This document shows, piece by piece, positions 26,648 to 35,484 of a DNA stretch of 64,000 bases (positions within the stretch are counted from its first letter, which is position 1; every line of letters starts with the position of its first letter). The position numbers and the translations under genes are program-made. This DNA comes from Pseudomonas sp. CC120222-01a (lineage in GTDB: Bacteria; Pseudomonadota; Gammaproteobacteria; Pseudomonadales; Pseudomonadaceae). The stretch spans positions 1 to 64,000 of the forward strand of contig NZ_QEQQ01000003.1 of NCBI RefSeq assembly GCF_003097235.1. The letters run 5' to 3'. The notes beneath the pieces were generated by a model. That model did no database searches. It worked only from the letters and a program-made list of their open reading frames with translations, and was not told the origin of the DNA.

Positions 26648-26671
26648 GGTAGCCCGTGCTGGCCTCATTCC

Positions 26672-26788
26672 TGTAGGAGCGGCCTTGTGTCGCGAAAGGG
26701 CTGCATAGCAGCCCCCGGCAATATCTGCGTTAGCCCAGAAACCTGGGGCCGCTTTGCGGCCCTTTCGCGACACAAGGCCGCTCCTACA
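26672..26788. repeat. REP pair, TGTAGGAGCGGCC family
   Basis: TGTAGGAGCGGCCTTGTGTC and its complement face each other; it separates the flavin reductase gene from the end of glcB. Confidence 0.85.
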
Positions 26789-26797
26789 AGGCCCGTG

Positions 26798-28966
26798 TTA
26801 TTGTTGAATCTCCTGTTTGAACTTCAAGCGCCACCCGTGCAGCAACGGTTCGGTGTAGCCACTCGGCTGTTCACGCCCCCTGAACACCAGCGCCTGCGCC
26901 GCACGGAACGCATGCGAACCCGCGAAATTCCCGGCCATCGGCCGGTACGCCGGATCCCCGGCATTCTGCTGGTCCACCACCGCAGCCATGCGCTGCAAGG
27001 TCGCCTCGACCTGGTCACTGCCGACCACCCCATGGTGCAGCCAGTTGGCGATGTGCTGGGCCGAGATGCGCAAGGTGGCGCGATCTTCCATCAGCCCTAC
27101 GTCATGGATGTCCGGCACTTTCGAGCAACCGACGCCTTGCTCCACCCAGCGCACCACGTAACCCAGGATGCCTTGGCAGTTGTTGTCCAGCTCGGCCTGG
27201 ATATCGGTTGCACTCCAGGGACGATCCGGGCTCACCGGAATGCTCAGCAGGTCATGCAGTAGCTGCTCGCGCTCGGCGCCCAGGTCGACATTTTCAAGCT
27301 GTGCCTGCACCGCCGCCACGTCCACCTGGTGATAATGCAGCGCATGCAAGGTCGCGGCGGTAGGTGAGGGCACCCAGGCAGTGTTGGCGCCGGCGCGGGG
27401 CTGGGCGACCTTCTGTTCGAGCATGGCCGCCATCAGGTCGGGCATGGCCCACATGCCCTTGCCGATCTGCGCCTTGCCGCGCAGGCCGCAGGCCAGGCCC
27501 ACCAGTACGTTGCTGCGTTCGTAGGCCTGGATCCAGGCGCTGCCTTTCATGTCGCCCTTGCGCAGCATGGCGCCAGCTTCCATGGCGCTGTGCATCTCGT
27601 CGCCGGTGCGGTCGAGGAAGCCGGTGTTAATGAACACCACCCGCGCCGCCGCACTGGCGATGCAGGCTGCGAGGTTGACGCTGGTGCGCCGCTCTTCGTC
27701 CATGATGCCCATCTTCAAAGTGTGCCGGGGCAGGCCGAGCAGGTCCTCGACACGGCCGAACAGCTGGTCGGCGAAGGCGACTTCGGCCGGCCCGTGCATC
27801 TTCGGCTTGACGATGTACAGGCTGCCCTCGCGGGAGTTGCCGCGGCGCTTGAGGTCGTGCAGGCCGATCAGGCTGGTGACCACGGTGTCAAGGATGCCTT
27901 CGGGGATCTCCCGGCCATCGCGGTCGTGGATCGCCGGGTTGGTCATCAGGTGGCCGACGTTGCGGATGAACAGCAGCGAGCGGCCGGGCAGGGACAGGGG
28001 CTGGCCATCCGCGCCGTGGTATGTGCGGTCCTCGGCGAGCGTGCGGGTGAAGGTCTTGCCGCCTTTGCTGACCTGCTCGCTGAGGTCGCCTTTCATCAGG
28101 CCCAGCCAGTTGCGGTAGACGTTGACCTTGTCCTCGGCATCCACCGCCGCCACCGAGTCTTCGCAGTCGATGATGGTGGTCAGTGCGGCTTCGACGAGGA
28201 TGTCCTTGACCCCGGCGCGGTCGGCCTTGCCGATGGTGCTGGCCGGGTCGATCTGGATCTCGAAATGCAGGCGATGGTGTTGCAGCAGGATGGCCGATGG
28301 CTGGCCGGGCTGACCTTGATAACCGCGCAGTTGCGCAGGCGCTGTGAGGCCGACCTGGCGGCCATCGCTCAAGGTCACCTGCAGTTTGCCCTGATGGATC
28401 GCGTAGGCCTGGGCGTCCGTATGGGATGCGCCTGCAAGCGGCGCCGAGCGGTCGAGAAAGTCCCGGGCGAAAGCGATCACACGGGCGCCGCGCACCGGGT
28501 TGTAGCCTTGGCCGCGCTCGGCGCCGTCGCTTTCGGGGATGGCATCGGTGCCGTACAGCGCGTCATACAGCGAGCCCCAGCGTGCGTTGGCGGCGTTCAG
28601 CGCGTAGCGGGCATTGCTCAGCGGGACCACCAGTTGCGGGCCGGCCTGCTCGGCAATTTCACGGTCGACCTGGGAGGTGCTGATACGCACTTGCCGTGGG
28701 GTTTCAACGAGGTAGCCGATGTTGCGCAGGAACGCCTGGTAGGCGGCCATGTCGCTGATCGGGCCCGGGTGCTGGCGGTGCCAGGTGTCCAGTTCGTGCT
28801 GCAGGCGGTCGCGTTCGGCGAGCAGTTCGCGGTTGCGCGGGGCGAGGTCGTGGACCAGGCTGCTGAAGCCTTGCCAGAAGCTGGCGGCGTCGATGCCGGT
28901 GCCGGGCAGTACTTCATCCTCGATGAAGCGTTGCAGGATCGGGGCGACCTTGAGGGGATGGGTCAT
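26798..28966 (-). CDS. glcB: Malate synthase G
   Basis: A 722-residue cytoplasmic enzyme of normal size for isoform G. It condenses glyoxylate with acetyl-CoA to give malate, closing the glycolate and glyoxylate pathways. Visible marks: [20 protein letters not shown], the Arg of [15 protein letters not shown] that holds glyoxylate, [16 protein letters not shown] and [14 protein letters not shown]. It follows glcDEFG on the same strand but is separated from glcG by a REP-containing gap of about 150 bases, so it may have partly separate expression. Confidence 0.96.
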   Translation of the reverse strand: MTHPLKVAPILQRFIEDEVLPGTGIDAASFWQGFSSLVHDLAPRNRELLAERDRLQHELDTWHRQHPGPISDMAAYQAFLRNIGYLVETPRQVRISTSQVDREIAEQAGPQLVVPLSNARYALNAANARWGSLYDALYGTDAIPESDGAERGQGYNPVRGARVIAFARDFLDRSAPLAGASHTDAQAYAIHQGKLQVTLSDGRQVGLTAPAQLRGYQGQPGQPSAILLQHHRLHFEIQIDPASTIGKADRAGVKDILVEAALTTIIDCEDSVAAVDAEDKVNVYRNWLGLMKGDLSEQVSKGGKTFTRTLAEDRTYHGADGQPLSLPGRSLLFIRNVGHLMTNPAIHDRDGREIPEGILDTVVTSLIGLHDLKRRGNSREGSLYIVKPKMHGPAEVAFADQLFGRVEDLLGLPRHTLKMGIMDEERRTSVNLAACIASAAARVVFINTGFLDRTGDEMHSAMEAGAMLRKGDMKGSAWIQAYERSNVLVGLACGLRGKAQIGKGMWAMPDLMAAMLEQKVAQPRAGANTAWVPSPTAATLHALHYHQVDVAAVQAQLENVDLGAEREQLLHDLLSIPVSPDRPWSATDIQAELDNNCQGILGYVVRWVEQGVGCSKVPDIHDVGLMEDRATLRISAQHIANWLHHGVVGSDQVEATLQRMAAVVDQQNAGDPAYRPMAGNFAGSHAFRAAQALVFRGREQPSGYTEPLLHGWRLKFKQEIQQ

Positions 28967-29010
28967 TGTCTTCTCGCTCGGTGTACAGATTCAGAAAATG
29001 TGCTGCTTGT

Positions 29011-29102
29011 GCCGGCCTCTTCGCGGCTAAAGCCGCTCCTACAGGTACTGAGCAACCTTTGAAACCTGTGCTGTCCCTGTGGGGCGGGTTCACCCGCGAA
29101 GG
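29011..29102. repeat. REP-like inverted repeats between glcG and glcB
   Basis: GCGGCTAAAGCCGCTCCTACAGG and a diverged GGGGCGGGTTCACCCGCGAAG face each other. It is a degenerate mixture of both REP families. Confidence 0.7.
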
Positions 29103-29115
29103 GGGCGGCGCCGAT

Positions 29116-29514
29116 TCAAAGGGCCGCCACGCCCGCCTTGGCCACCTGGGCATCCTGCTCGGGCTTGACCCCGGACACGCCGACGGCGCCGACGACCTGG
29201 CCATCGACCAGCACAGGCACGCCGCCTTCCAGGCTGGTCAGCAACGGCGCGGTGACGAAGGCGGTACGCCCGCCATTGACCATCTGCTCGAAGTCGCGGG
29301 TTTCCTTGCGCCCGAGGGCGGCGCTACGGGCTTTTTCCATGGCGATGTAGGCGCTGGACGGCGCACAGCCGTCCATGCGCTCCAGGGCCAGCGGATGGCC
29401 GCCGTCGTCGACCACGGCGATGGTCACCTTCCACTGTTGCGCCTGGGCTTCCTGGCGGGCGGCAGCGAGCAGGCGGGTCACTTCCGCCTGGCCGATCACG
29501 GATTTGCTATGCAT
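29116..29514 (-). CDS. glcG: GlcG/HbpS family protein
   Basis: A 132-residue protein of the GlcG/HbpS fold. The motif VAVVDDGGHPLALERMDG-like block (TIAVVDDGGHPLALERMDG) and PVLVDGQVVGAVGVSG are family marks. GlcG is part of the glc operon in many bacteria; its molecular role is not established, though relatives bind haem or cobalamin. It overlaps glcF by eight bases, which supports co-translation. Confidence 0.93.
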   Translation of the reverse strand: MHSKSVIGQAEVTRLLAAARQEAQAQQWKVTIAVVDDGGHPLALERMDGCAPSSAYIAMEKARSAALGRKETRDFEQMVNGGRTAFVTAPLLTSLEGGVPVLVDGQVVGAVGVSGVKPEQDAQVAKAGVAAL

Positions 29515-30742
29515 GGCTGTTCTCCTGGCTCAAGGCTGTTTCGACAATTTCGATCCAGTGCCGCACCGGTGTACGTCCAGCCCCGTCGAGGTGGGTCTGG
29601 CAGCCGATGTTGGCGGTGGCGATGACTTGCGGTTTGCCGCTTTCCAACGCGTTCAGGCGGTTGTCGCGCAATTGCCGCGACAGCGCCGGCTGGGTCAGCG
29701 AATAGGTGCCGGCCGAGCCGCAGCACAAGTGGCCGTCCGGCACCGGGGTGAGGGTGAAGCCCAGGCGCGTCAGCAGGCTTTCCACCTGGCCGCCGAGCTT
29801 CAGCGCATGTTGCAGGGTGCACGGGCAATGGAAGGCCAGGCGCTGTTCGGCGCACAGGCCGAGTTGTTCGACCGGCTCGTCGCGCAGCACTTCGACCAGG
29901 TCCCGCGACAGGGCGCTGACCCGTGCAGCCTTGGCGGCGTAGTGCGGGTCTTTTTCCAGCAGGTGGCCGTAGTCACGCACAAAGGCACCGCAGCCACTGG
30001 CGGTCTGTACGATGGCCTCGGCACCGGCCTCGATGGCCGGCCACCAGGCATCGATGTTGCGCCGGGCGCGTTCCAGGCCCTGCTCCTGGGCATTCAGGTG
30101 ATAGTCCACTGCACCGCAGCAGCCGGCTTCGTACGCCGGCTCCACGCTGATCCCCAGGCGGTCCAGCAGGCGCGCGGTGGCGGCGTTGGTGTTGGGCGAC
30201 AAGGCGGCCTGCACGCAGCCTTCGAGCAGCAGGATGCGCCGGGCATGGCGGGGTGCGGGCCGCTCGCCGGGCGGCGTCACCTGGGCCGGCAGCTTGCTCT
30301 TGAGGTTGGCCGGCAGCACCGGCCGCAGAGCCTGGCCGGTGCGGGTCAGGGCCTTGAACAGCGCCGGGCGTGGCACCACGACGCGCAGGCCCTGGCGCAG
30401 CAGGCGCTGGCCGAGTGGGCGCGGGACCTGCTGCTCGACCACGGCGCGGCCTATGTCCAGCAGGTCGTGGTATTTCACCCCCGATGGGCAGGTGGTTTCG
30501 CAGTTGCGGCAGGTCAGGCAACGGTCCAGGTGCAGTTGCGTGCTGGCGGTGACCGGCGCGCCTTCGAGCACTTGCTTGATCAGATAGATGCGCCCGCGTG
30601 GCCCGTCCAGTTCGTCGCCGAGCAACTGGTAGGTCGGGCAGGTGGCCGTGCAGAAGCCGCAGTGCACGCAGGAACGCAGGATGCTTTCGGCTTCTTCGCC
30701 ACGGGGCAGGCGCTTGGCGCTTTCGCTCAGGTTGGTTTGCAT
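29507..30742 (-). CDS. glcF: Glycolate oxidase iron-sulfur subunit
   Basis: A 411-residue electron-transfer subunit. Two CxxCxxCxxxCP clusters are visible near the N-terminus (SCVHCGFCTATCP and RCLTCRNCETTCP), each ligating a 4Fe-4S centre. Two CCG motifs follow (CCGAVDY, CCGSAGTYSL), the hallmark of this Fe-S/heterodisulfide-type subunit family. With GlcD and GlcE it passes electrons from glycolate toward the quinone pool at the membrane. It begins 10 bases after glcE. Confidence 0.96.
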   Translation of the reverse strand: MQTNLSESAKRLPRGEEAESILRSCVHCGFCTATCPTYQLLGDELDGPRGRIYLIKQVLEGAPVTASTQLHLDRCLTCRNCETTCPSGVKYHDLLDIGRAVVEQQVPRPLGQRLLRQGLRVVVPRPALFKALTRTGQALRPVLPANLKSKLPAQVTPPGERPAPRHARRILLLEGCVQAALSPNTNAATARLLDRLGISVEPAYEAGCCGAVDYHLNAQEQGLERARRNIDAWWPAIEAGAEAIVQTASGCGAFVRDYGHLLEKDPHYAAKAARVSALSRDLVEVLRDEPVEQLGLCAEQRLAFHCPCTLQHALKLGGQVESLLTRLGFTLTPVPDGHLCCGSAGTYSLTQPALSRQLRDNRLNALESGKPQVIATANIGCQTHLDGAGRTPVRHWIEIVETALSQENSHA

Positions 30743-30752
30743 GGGCGTGGCC

Positions 30753-31805
30753 TCACAGGTCCGGGTACAGGCGGCCAGGGTTGAACACGCCCTGGGGGTC
30801 GAGTTGCTGCTTGAGCGCGAGGTGGTAGCGCATCAGCGCCGCCGGGAGCGGCGCGCTGCTGTCGTCGCCGGGGGCATACAGGGTGGCGTGGCCGCCGACC
30901 TTGGCCGCGTGTTCACGGATCAGTTGCGCCGGTGCCGCCGACTTCAGCCAGCGTTGCGCGCCGCCCCAGTCGATGAGCTGCTGCCCCGGCACGTCCAGTT
31001 CGCCACTGGCCGTCGGCAGCGACAGCCGCCACAGCGGCGCCGGGTCGTTGAAGAAGGCCAGGCGCTGTTCGCGCAGGTCGCTCCAGAAGCGGCTGTCGAG
31101 CACCTCGCCGCCCAGGCGCTGGCGCGCCGACTGCACCGAGCCTGCACCGCCCTCCAGGCGCAGGTGCAGTGCTTCGCCATCGTGGCAGGCGGCGCTGATC
31201 GGCAGCGGTTGCTGGCCCCACTCGGCCAGTTCGGCCAGGGCCTGGTGGCGGTCCATCGGCAGGCGCAGGCTGAGGCATTCCCGTGGGCGTGGCAGCACCT
31301 TCAGCGACACCTCGGTCAGCAGCCCCAGGCAGCCAAAGCTGCCGGCCATCAGCCGCGAGACGTCGAAGCCGGCGACGTTCTTCATCACCTCGCCGCCAAA
31401 GCGCAGCAGCTTGCCGTGCCCGGTGATGACCCGCGTGCCGAGTACGTAGTCACGTACCGACCCGGCCCAGGGCCGGCGTGGCCCGGACAGCCCGGCCGCG
31501 ACCATGCCGCCCAGGGTCGCCTCGGCGCCCAGGTGTGGCGGTTCGCAGGGCAGCATCTGCCCGGCCTCGTGCAGCGCCGCCTCGATCTCCAGCAACGGCG
31601 TGCCAGCCCGAGCGGTCAACACCAGCTCGGTCGGGTCGTAGCTGACGATGCCGCGGTGGTTGCGGGTATCGAGGATTTCGCCGGCCGCCGGGCGGCCGAG
31701 CATGGCCTTGCTGTTGCCGCCCTGGATGCGCAGCGGCGTGCCCAGGTTCAGAGCCTGGTTGACCTGTTCGAGCAGGTCCTGGCTCATGTCGCGGTCCATG
31801 CTCAT
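30753..31805 (-). CDS. glcE: Glycolate oxidase FAD-binding subunit
   Basis: A 350-residue protein with one PCMH-type FAD-binding domain: GRPAAGEILDTR, LPCEPPHLGAEATLGGMVAAGLSG and RDYVLGTRVITGHGKLLRFGG. The C-terminal part is shorter than in GlcD, as is normal for GlcE. Its ATG overlaps the glcD stop by one base (TGATG), so translation is coupled. The subunit is required for glycolate oxidase activity alongside GlcD and GlcF. Confidence 0.95.
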   Translation of the reverse strand: MSMDRDMSQDLLEQVNQALNLGTPLRIQGGNSKAMLGRPAAGEILDTRNHRGIVSYDPTELVLTARAGTPLLEIEAALHEAGQMLPCEPPHLGAEATLGGMVAAGLSGPRRPWAGSVRDYVLGTRVITGHGKLLRFGGEVMKNVAGFDVSRLMAGSFGCLGLLTEVSLKVLPRPRECLSLRLPMDRHQALAELAEWGQQPLPISAACHDGEALHLRLEGGAGSVQSARQRLGGEVLDSRFWSDLREQRLAFFNDPAPLWRLSLPTASGELDVPGQQLIDWGGAQRWLKSAAPAQLIREHAAKVGGHATLYAPGDDSSAPLPAALMRYHLALKQQLDPQGVFNPGRLYPDL

Positions 31806-33304
31806 CAGAAGCGCTCCAGCTCAGGGAAGGGCAGTTGCCCGTGATGCACGTGCAGGGCACCGAACTCGGCGCAGCGGTGCAGGGTGGGGATGTTCTTGCC
31901 CGGGTTGAGCAGCCCTTTTGGGTCGAACGCCGCCTTCACGGCATGGAACAGGGTGATTTCGTCGCTGTTGAACTGCGCGCACATCTGGTTGATCTTCTCG
32001 CGCCCCACGCCGTGCTCGCCGGTGATGCTGCCACCCACTGCCACGCACAGTTCGAGGATGCGCCCGCCGATGGCTTCGGCGCGCTCCAGCTCGCCAGGCA
32101 GGTTGGCATCGAACAGGATCAACGGGTGCATGTTGCCGTCACCGGCGTGGAACACGTTGGCCACGCGCAGGCCGTATTCCTCGCTCAGCTCGCTGATGCC
32201 CTTGAGCACCCGCGGCAGCTCGCGGCGCGGGATGGTGCCGTCCATGCAGTAGTAGTCGGGCGAAATCCGCCCCACCGCCGGGAAGGCGTTCTTGCGCCCG
32301 GCCCAGAAGCGCACGCGCTCGGCTTCGTCGCAGGCCAGGCGCACTTCGCGGGCGCCGGCTTGCTTCAGCACCTGGTCCACCCGCTCGCAGTCATCCTGCA
32401 CATCGGCTTCGACGCCATCCAGCTCGCACAGCAGGATGGCGGCCGCATCCACCGGGTAGCCGGCGTGGATGAAGTCCTCGGCGGCGCGGATCGCCAGGTT
32501 GTCCATCATCTCCAGGCCACCGGGGATGATGCCGGCGGCGATGATCTCGGCCACCGCACGGCCGGCGTCCTCGACGCTGTCGAAGCTGGCCAGCAGTACC
32601 CGCGCCACCTGGGGTTTGGGCAGCAGCTTGACGGTCACTTCGGTGACGATGCCGAGCATGCCCTCGGAGCCGGTGAACAATGCCAGCAGGTCGAAGCCAG
32701 GGCTGTCGAGGGCATCACTGCCCAGGGTCAGGCGTTCACCCTCGACGGTAAGAATCTCGACCTTGAGCAGGTTGTGCACGGTCAGGCCGTATTTCAGGCA
32801 GTGTACGCCACCGGCATTTTCGGCGACGTTGCCGCCGATCGAGCAGGCGATCTGCGAAGAAGGGTCGGGTGCGTAATACAGGCCGTGGGGGGCGGCGGCC
32901 TGGGATATGGCCAGGTTGCGCACACCGGGCTGCACCCGGGCGAAACGGCCTTGCGGGTTGACTTCGAGAATGCGGTTGAAGCGCGCCATCACCAGCAGGA
33001 TGCCCTTGGCCAGCGGCAGCGCGCCGCCCGACAAGCCGGTACCGGCGCCGCGCGCTACCACTGGTACGCCACGGGAGTGGCAGAGCTTGAGCAAGGTTTG
33101 CACCTGTTCCAGGCGTTCGGGCAGCACTACCAGCAGCGGCACGGTGCGGTAGGCCGAGAGACCGTCGCACTCGTACGGCTTGAGGTCTTCTGCGCGGTGC
33201 AGGATCTCAAGGTCGGGGAGGGCATCACGCAACGCTTGCAGCAGCGCGGGCAGGTCCACGGCGGGCAGCGCTCCGTCGACACGTTCGTCGTAGAGGATGT
33301 TCAT
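31805..33304 (-). CDS. glcD: Glycolate oxidase catalytic FAD subunit
   Basis: A 499-residue FAD enzyme starting at ATG 33304; GTG 33313 in frame is the alternative. FAD-binding marks: PVVARGAGTGLSGGALP, PSSQIACSIGGNVAENAGG and FTGSEGMLGIVTEVTVKL. The C-terminal substrate part has NVFHAGDGNMHPLI, whose His-x-Asn-x-His-like residues lie at the active site, and GGSITGEHGVGREK. It oxidises glycolate to glyoxylate. First gene of glcDEFG, directly behind two GlcC-type operators. Confidence 0.96.
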   Translation of the reverse strand: MNILYDERVDGALPAVDLPALLQALRDALPDLEILHRAEDLKPYECDGLSAYRTVPLLVVLPERLEQVQTLLKLCHSRGVPVVARGAGTGLSGGALPLAKGILLVMARFNRILEVNPQGRFARVQPGVRNLAISQAAAPHGLYYAPDPSSQIACSIGGNVAENAGGVHCLKYGLTVHNLLKVEILTVEGERLTLGSDALDSPGFDLLALFTGSEGMLGIVTEVTVKLLPKPQVARVLLASFDSVEDAGRAVAEIIAAGIIPGGLEMMDNLAIRAAEDFIHAGYPVDAAAILLCELDGVEADVQDDCERVDQVLKQAGAREVRLACDEAERVRFWAGRKNAFPAVGRISPDYYCMDGTIPRRELPRVLKGISELSEEYGLRVANVFHAGDGNMHPLILFDANLPGELERAEAIGGRILELCVAVGGSITGEHGVGREKINQMCAQFNSDEITLFHAVKAAFDPKGLLNPGKNIPTLHRCAEFGALHVHHGQLPFPELERF

Positions 33305-33399
33305 CAGGCTCACTCAGCGGCAGTTTTTGTTGTTGTGGGCAAACCGGTCACGCTTGCAGCCTGCGCGCTTGAGTGGGGGTGGTCGAGGGTGCGGGGCAC

Positions 33400-33410
33400 T
33401 GGTCCTACCA
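33400..33410. promoter_or_regulatory. GlcC/FadR-type operator, site 1
   Basis: TGGTCCTACCA, a perfect fit to the TNGTNNNACNA pattern of FadR-subfamily GntR regulators, within the longer dyad ACTGGT-CCT-ACCAGT. It is 96 bases upstream of glcD. Confidence 0.75.
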
Positions 33411-33474
33411 GTTTTTCCGCGAAATACTGGTTATCGCTGGGTTCAAGCGGCTAGATTGGAGCCATCGACAGCAG

Positions 33475-33485
33475 TGGTCCTACCA
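33475..33485. promoter_or_regulatory. GlcC/FadR-type operator, site 2
   Basis: A second identical TGGTCCTACCA, 75 bases from site 1 and only 15 bases before the glcC ATG, well placed for autoregulation. Confidence 0.75.
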
Positions 33486-33499
33486 GTTGGAGTCAGTGC

Positions 33500-34264
33500 A
33501 TGGGAATTGAAGGCAAGGCCAAGGTCGCGGACCAGGTGGCCGAGCGGGTCGAGCGGCTCATCGTCGAAGGCGTGCTCAAGGTTGGCCAGGCCTTGCCGTC
33601 GGAACGGCGCCTGGTGGAGAAACTTGGCTGTTCGCGCTCGGCACTGCGTGAAGGCCTGCGCATCCTGCGTGGGCGCGGCATCATCGATACCGAGCAGGGG
33701 CGTGGCTCGTTCGTCGCCGACCTTGCCGGGCAGGCCAGTGCCACGCCGTTGATGCACCTTTTCAGCTCGCAGCCGCGCACATTGTTTGACTTGCTGGAGG
33801 TGCGCGCCTTGCTGGAGGCCGAGTCGGCGCGCCTGGCGGCGTTGCGCGCCACCGATATCGACCGCCTGCTGATCCGCAGGCGCTACGAAGACATGCTGGA
33901 TGCCCATGCTTCTGTCGAAGTGCTGGACCCACGCGAGCATGCCCGGCGTGACCATGCCTTCCACCGGGCGATCAGCGAGGCGTCGCACAACCCGGTGCTG
34001 GTGCATACCCTGCAGTCACTGAGCGACCTGACCCTGAGTACGGTGTTCGCCTCGGTCAACAACCTCTATTGCCGCCCGGCGCAGAAGCGCCAGATCGATC
34101 GCCAGCATGCGCGCTTGTATCACGCGGTGATGGAGCAGATGCCCGAGCAGGCGCAGCGGGCGGCGCGTGAGCATATCAACGGGATTCGCGACAGTTTGCG
34201 GGAGATCGAGCAGGAAGAGCAGCGCTTGGTCAGGGCGACCATGCGCATGGATGGCTGGGGCTGA
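33500..34264 (+). CDS. glcC: FadR-family GntR regulator of the glycolate operon
   Basis: A 254-residue regulator. The N-terminal winged helix is at residues about 10-75 (LPSERRLVEKLGCSRSALREGLRILRG in pieces, wing GRGSFVADL). The C-terminal FCD ligand domain has metal-type histidines and Asp residues (EVRALLEAESARLA, RRDHAFHRAISEASHNPVL, REHINGI). GlcC activates glc genes with glycolate as effector in E. coli. It is divergent from glcD with two identical operators in the gap. No glcA permease is present on either side. Confidence 0.92.
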   Translation: MGIEGKAKVADQVAERVERLIVEGVLKVGQALPSERRLVEKLGCSRSALREGLRILRGRGIIDTEQGRGSFVADLAGQASATPLMHLFSSQPRTLFDLLEVRALLEAESARLAALRATDIDRLLIRRRYEDMLDAHASVEVLDPREHARRDHAFHRAISEASHNPVLVHTLQSLSDLTLSTVFASVNNLYCRPAQKRQIDRQHARLYHAVMEQMPEQAQRAAREHINGIRDSLREIEQEEQRLVRATMRMDGWG

Positions 34265-34275
34265 GGTCATCCTGT

Positions 34276-34352
34276 GCCGGCCCTTTCGCGGGGCAAGCCC
34301 GCTCCTACAGGCTATGTGCAGGAGCGGGGCCCCGCGAAGAGGCCTGTGCAGG
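34276..34352. repeat. REP-like inverted repeat
   Basis: GCGGGGCAAGCCCGCTCCTACAGG and TGCAGGAGCGGGGCCCCGCGAA face each other downstream of glcC. Confidence 0.75.
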
Positions 34353-34359
34353 CGCTACA

Positions 34360-34677
34360 TCAATGATGAGCGATCGGATCATCCTGGGACAGGATTGCCC
34401 GGGCCAGCTCTTCGTCACTGGCCTGCAACCCAGGGTTGTCCTTGCGGGCCTGTTCCAGCGCCGACTCCACATAGGCGCCACGGATGGCACCGCCGCTGGC
34501 GACGAAGGCGGAAAGCTCGTCGCGTGCGGGGATGATCCGTTTGTCATCCTTGAAGGTCGAATACAGCGAGGCGGAAACACCGGCCGAGGTGGCGACGTCG
34601 CCCGCATCGACGCGGGCCAGGGCCGCACCGGCAGGCAGCAGGAGCAGCAGCGCAGGGGCGAGGAGTAGGTGGCGCAT
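34360..34677 (-). CDS. DUF2388 domain-containing small exported protein
   Basis: A 105-residue protein from ATG 34677 (a 15-codon extension is unlikely). A signal peptide of about 21 residues ends ALARV. The mature part has DVATSAGVSASLYSTFKDDK, RDELSAFVASGGAIRGAYVE and DEELARAILSQDD, which identifies the DUF2388 family found in Pseudomonas, often as tandem copies. Periplasmic; function unknown. Here a single copy stands next to a lipoprotein gene. Confidence 0.87.
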   Translation of the reverse strand: MRHLLLAPALLLLLPAGAALARVDAGDVATSAGVSASLYSTFKDDKRIIPARDELSAFVASGGAIRGAYVESALEQARKDNPGLQASDEELARAILSQDDPIAHH

Positions 34678-34783
34678 GTCGTGTTCTCCAGTAACGTGAA
34701 GTACAAGGAAAAAACCACTCACTGCTTAAGATGGCGGGCGAGTGGCGGGAGTTCCCTGTTTTCTGCCGGAGCGTCGTTGCGCC

Positions 34784-35383
34784 TTACACCTTGCTGCCCA
34801 GCAGGCGCTGCAGCGAAGCGTCGAAATCGCGCAGGGCATCGGCCTTGGCAGCCTGTTCATCGTCCAGCATCCGCGCCACATTGCTGACATCCTTGCGCGC
34901 ACGCCCTTCGGCGCGGCCGATGTAGGTCAGCTGGCTGTCGAAGAAGCGCGCCACCACCCGGCTTTCAACGTCTGCCGTGGCCAGGCGGCTTTCGCTGTCC
35001 AGCAGCACGATCACGTCCGGGTGGTCGGCGAGCAGGCTGTCCAGGTCTTCATAGAAGGTCACCTCGGCGAACTGCTGGGCCAGCGAATGTGCCAGCCAGT
35101 CGTAGGCCTGGCTGCCACCGCGCAGGGTGGCCACCGGAATGCTGCGCGGCTGCACTTTGGCCGCCGCGTTGCCACGGTGCTGCTGCAGGTAGCTGAGGGT
35201 GCTGTCGGCATTGCGCCCAAGCAGCACGGCCACGTGCTGCCCCGGGGCCAGGGCCACGTTGGATAGAGCGGTGGCCGAGTAGAAGTGCCCGTAGGGCTGG
35301 GCAGCCTGCTGGCCAGCCGGCGCGGCACAACCGCCAAGGGCAGCGAACAGGGCGAGCAGGGCAGCGAGCATGCCGGTTTTCAT
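34784..35383 (-). CDS. Putative lipoprotein of unknown function
   Basis: A 199-residue protein from ATG 35383. The signal sequence ends in a lipobox (LGGCAAP, Cys at about residue 19). The mature region has VAVLLGRNADSTLSYLQQH, LRGGSQAYDWLAHSLAQQF and DVIVLLDSESRLATADVESR, a mixed alpha/beta pattern with an aspartate-rich strand. Composition suggests an outer-membrane or inner-membrane attached periplasmic protein. No family recognised. It lies 101 bases from the divergent-side DUF2388 gene on the same strand and may share a transcript. Confidence 0.75.
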   Translation of the reverse strand: MKTGMLAALLALFAALGGCAAPAGQQAAQPYGHFYSATALSNVALAPGQHVAVLLGRNADSTLSYLQQHRGNAAAKVQPRSIPVATLRGGSQAYDWLAHSLAQQFAEVTFYEDLDSLLADHPDVIVLLDSESRLATADVESRVVARFFDSQLTYIGRAEGRARKDVSNVARMLDDEQAAKADALRDFDASLQRLLGSKV

Positions 35384-35484
35384 GGGTAGCGCCTCATCGA
35401 TCAGTGAATGCCGCCATCTTCCGCCCGCAGTGGCTGCGGCGGAACTTGATGGCATTCATGGTGGCTATCGATGAGGTCGATGGA

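Noticed and set aside
31835..33454. 539-codon plus-strand open frame opposite glcD
   Set aside because: Antisense of glcD, whose FAD motifs are unambiguous.
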